Shown here: positions 29,667 through 30,173 of the stretch, in pieces
How the letters are laid out: the number at the start of each line of letters is the position of its first letter
How positions within the stretch are numbered: position 1 is the stretch's first letter
Origin: Pseudomonadota bacterium
GTDB lineage: Bacteria; Pseudomonadota; Alphaproteobacteria; Sphingomonadales; Sphingomonadaceae
Assembly: GCA_023390415.1 (NCBI GenBank)
Contig: JAEWCW010000193.1
Span: forward strand, 1-30,173
Direction of reading: 5' to 3'
DNA length: 30,173 nucleotides
Translations under genes and position numbers: made by a program
The notes under the pieces: generated by a model
Told to the model about the DNA's origin: nothing
The model's input: the letters and a program-made list of their open reading frames with translations, nothing else
The model's database searches: none

Positions 29667-29688
29667 GAGCCGCCCTCCCAAGCGGCTC
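29667..29688 (-). promoter_or_regulatory. Hairpin between the small peptide gene and pspA
   Basis: On the minus strand GAGCCGC and GCGGCTC pair perfectly around the 8-base loop TTGGGAGG. No T tract follows, so it is not a classic terminator. It could stabilise the upstream message end or lower readthrough into pspA. Confidence 0.4.
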
Positions 29689-29698
29689 GACGGGTGGA

Positions 29699-29833
29699 TT
29701 AGCGGGTGGCGGCCTGGGCGGCGGCGGGGACGGCGGCCTGGACCGGACCGATGGCGGCGCCGACACAGGCGGTGCTGAGAACGATGGCGCCGATGGCGGC
29801 GACGGCGATCTGGCGGAAGTTGGCGTTGAACAT
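29699..29833 (-). CDS. 44-residue exported peptide, first gene of the psp operon
   Basis: The reading frame starts MFNANFRQIAVAAIGAIVLS and ends VQAAVPAAAQAATR, 44 residues in all. It has a basic N-terminus, a hydrophobic stretch (IAVAAIGAIVLSTACVGAAI) and a small-residue region, so it is either a signal peptide with a very short product or a small single-pass membrane peptide. The single cysteine lies inside the hydrophobic stretch (STACVG). GGGAGA lies seven bases before the ATG, a good ribosome binding site. It sits directly after a sigma-54-like promoter and before pspA, so it should be envelope-stress induced. I have the impression of similar short peptides before pspA in sphingomonads, without a known function. 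Confidence 0.72.
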   Translation of the reverse strand: MFNANFRQIAVAAIGAIVLSTACVGAAIGPVQAAVPAAAQAATR

Positions 29834-29890
29834 TTCTAGTCTCCCTTTGAATTCCGTTCCCCACCGCATCGGCGGGGATGCCAGGGAGAT

Positions 29891-29906
29891 TACAAAGGGC
29901 GTGCCA
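29891..29906 (-). promoter_or_regulatory. Sigma-54-type (-24/-12) promoter of the psp operon
   Basis: On the minus strand the element reads TGGCAC-GCCCT-TTGTA, against the consensus TGGCAC-N5-TTGCA. The -24 half is perfect, and the -12 half differs by T for C. Transcription would start near 29879, about 46 bp before the peptide ATG. The Psp operon is the classical sigma-54/PspF target, which strengthens the call. pspF is not in the window. Confidence 0.72.
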
Positions 29907-29920
29907 GATGCTGAAAACGG

Positions 29921-29940
29921 CAGAAATCCGCCATTTTCTG
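29921..29940. promoter_or_regulatory. Dyad CAGAAA-N8-TTTCTG upstream of the psp promoter
   Basis: Six-base inverted arms at 29921-29926 and 29935-29940 lie 15-34 bp upstream of the -24 box, in locally AT-richer DNA. It could be part of an activator (PspF or IHF) site, but it is closer to the promoter than typical enhancer sites, so the role is uncertain. Confidence 0.3.
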
Positions 29941-29991
29941 GAAATCAGCCGATCTCAGGGCGAAGGGATGATCGCCGAGATATGGGAAATT

Positions 29992-30008
29992 ACGCCAAGC
30001 CTTGGCGT
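29992..30008 (-). terminator. Possible terminator of the upstream membrane-protein gene
   Basis: ACGCCAAG and CTTGGCGT form perfect eight-base arms around a single central base, four bases past the upstream stop. On the minus strand the next bases are AATTTCCC, a weak T tract. The very small loop means it could instead be a binding site. Confidence 0.42.
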
Positions 30009-30012
30009 GAGC

Positions 30013-30173
30013 TCAGGCAGAGACCGCGCGATCCGTCGCCCGGCGGCCGTAATTGCGGGGCTTGCGGGTGAGCTCCATCAGCTTCGCACCGGCCATGAAG
30101 ACGGCGCAGGTGCAGGCCGCGAAGAGCAGCCAGCCGGGGAAACCGGGATAAGTCTCGGTATAATGGACGCCGC
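30013..30173 (-). CDS. C-terminal part of an unidentified membrane protein (5' end outside window)
   Basis: An open minus-strand frame enters from the window edge and ends at TGA 30013-30015. The visible 52 or so residues include VHYTETYPGFPGWL, a hydrophobic helix (LLFAACTCAVFMAGAKLM) and a basic tail (ELTRKPRNYGRRATDRAVSA). The composition and codon use match the neighbours. One membrane-spanning segment near the C-terminus is clear. I cannot assign a family from this fragment. It is transcribed toward the psp operon but appears to be separated from it by a hairpin and the sigma-54-type promoter. Confidence 0.6.
   Translation of the reverse strand, partial: GVHYTETYPGFPGWLLFAACTCAVFMAGAKLMELTRKPRNYGRRATDRAVSA

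Noticed and set aside
1..30173. CRISPR array, insertion sequence, prophage or plasmid origin
   Set aside because: No spaced direct repeats, transposase, integrase, phage structural genes or iterons were seen; coding style is even across the window.

Overview
The window looks like chromosomal DNA from an alphaproteobacterium of the Sphingomonadaceae type. The evidence is the very high GC, a MucR/Ros zinc-finger regulator, several small exported protein families that I know mainly from sphingomonads (a C-x-TGSRLG-x-RRVC protein, a DUF6491-like lipoprotein, a 'W-G-L..DC' lipoprotein), and a palindromic repeat whose translation (SFVPSEVEG ... STSLGTNE) recurs in sphingomonad genomes. No insertion sequence, prophage or CRISPR array is visible. 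Gene density is high and most of the window is ordinary chromosome. The family assignment is an inference from these features, not from a database search.

Left part (1-6102, plus strand): a valine-catabolism cluster. It holds the 3' part of methylmalonate-semialdehyde dehydrogenase, two small exported proteins, an isobutyryl-CoA-type acyl-CoA dehydrogenase, a polyhydroxyalkanoate synthase whose start overlaps the dehydrogenase stop, and a 3-hydroxyisobutyryl-CoA hydrolase. A convergent membrane methyltransferase-like gene (6103-7452) abuts it. Next come a tandem PilZ protein, tRNA-Gly(TCC), a convergent mucR, and a 546-bp AT-richer intergenic stretch that leads into a small 4-fold beta-flower-like protein and a DUF6491-type lipoprotein.

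Middle part (10216-21660): a CysQ/inositol-monophosphatase-family gene; a chaperone-usher pair with no pilin gene beside it; a DUF2334 polysaccharide-deacetylase-like membrane protein; non-hydrolysing UDP-GlcNAc 2-epimerase overlapping a D-arginine-dehydrogenase-like FAD enzyme; a class A penicillin-binding protein; a small glycine/alanine-rich protein; and an AI-2E-family permease.

Right part (21657-27703, minus strand): a compact operon for branched-chain 2-oxoacid dehydrogenase (E1 alpha, E1 beta, E2), followed 20 bp later by an AceE-like/transketolase-like protein. The inter-domain linker of E2 carries an in-frame 79-bp palindromic repeat. This operon and the first cluster together cover the committed steps from 2-oxoisovalerate to propionyl-CoA, except the crotonase-type hydratase and 3-hydroxyisobutyrate dehydrogenase, which are not in the window.

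Right end (28307-30173, minus strand): a phage-shock (Psp) operon. It has a sigma-54-like promoter, a 44-residue exported peptide, pspA, pspC and a PspB-like small membrane protein. It lies next to a histidine-phosphatase lipoprotein and downstream of the 3' end of an unidentified membrane-protein gene.
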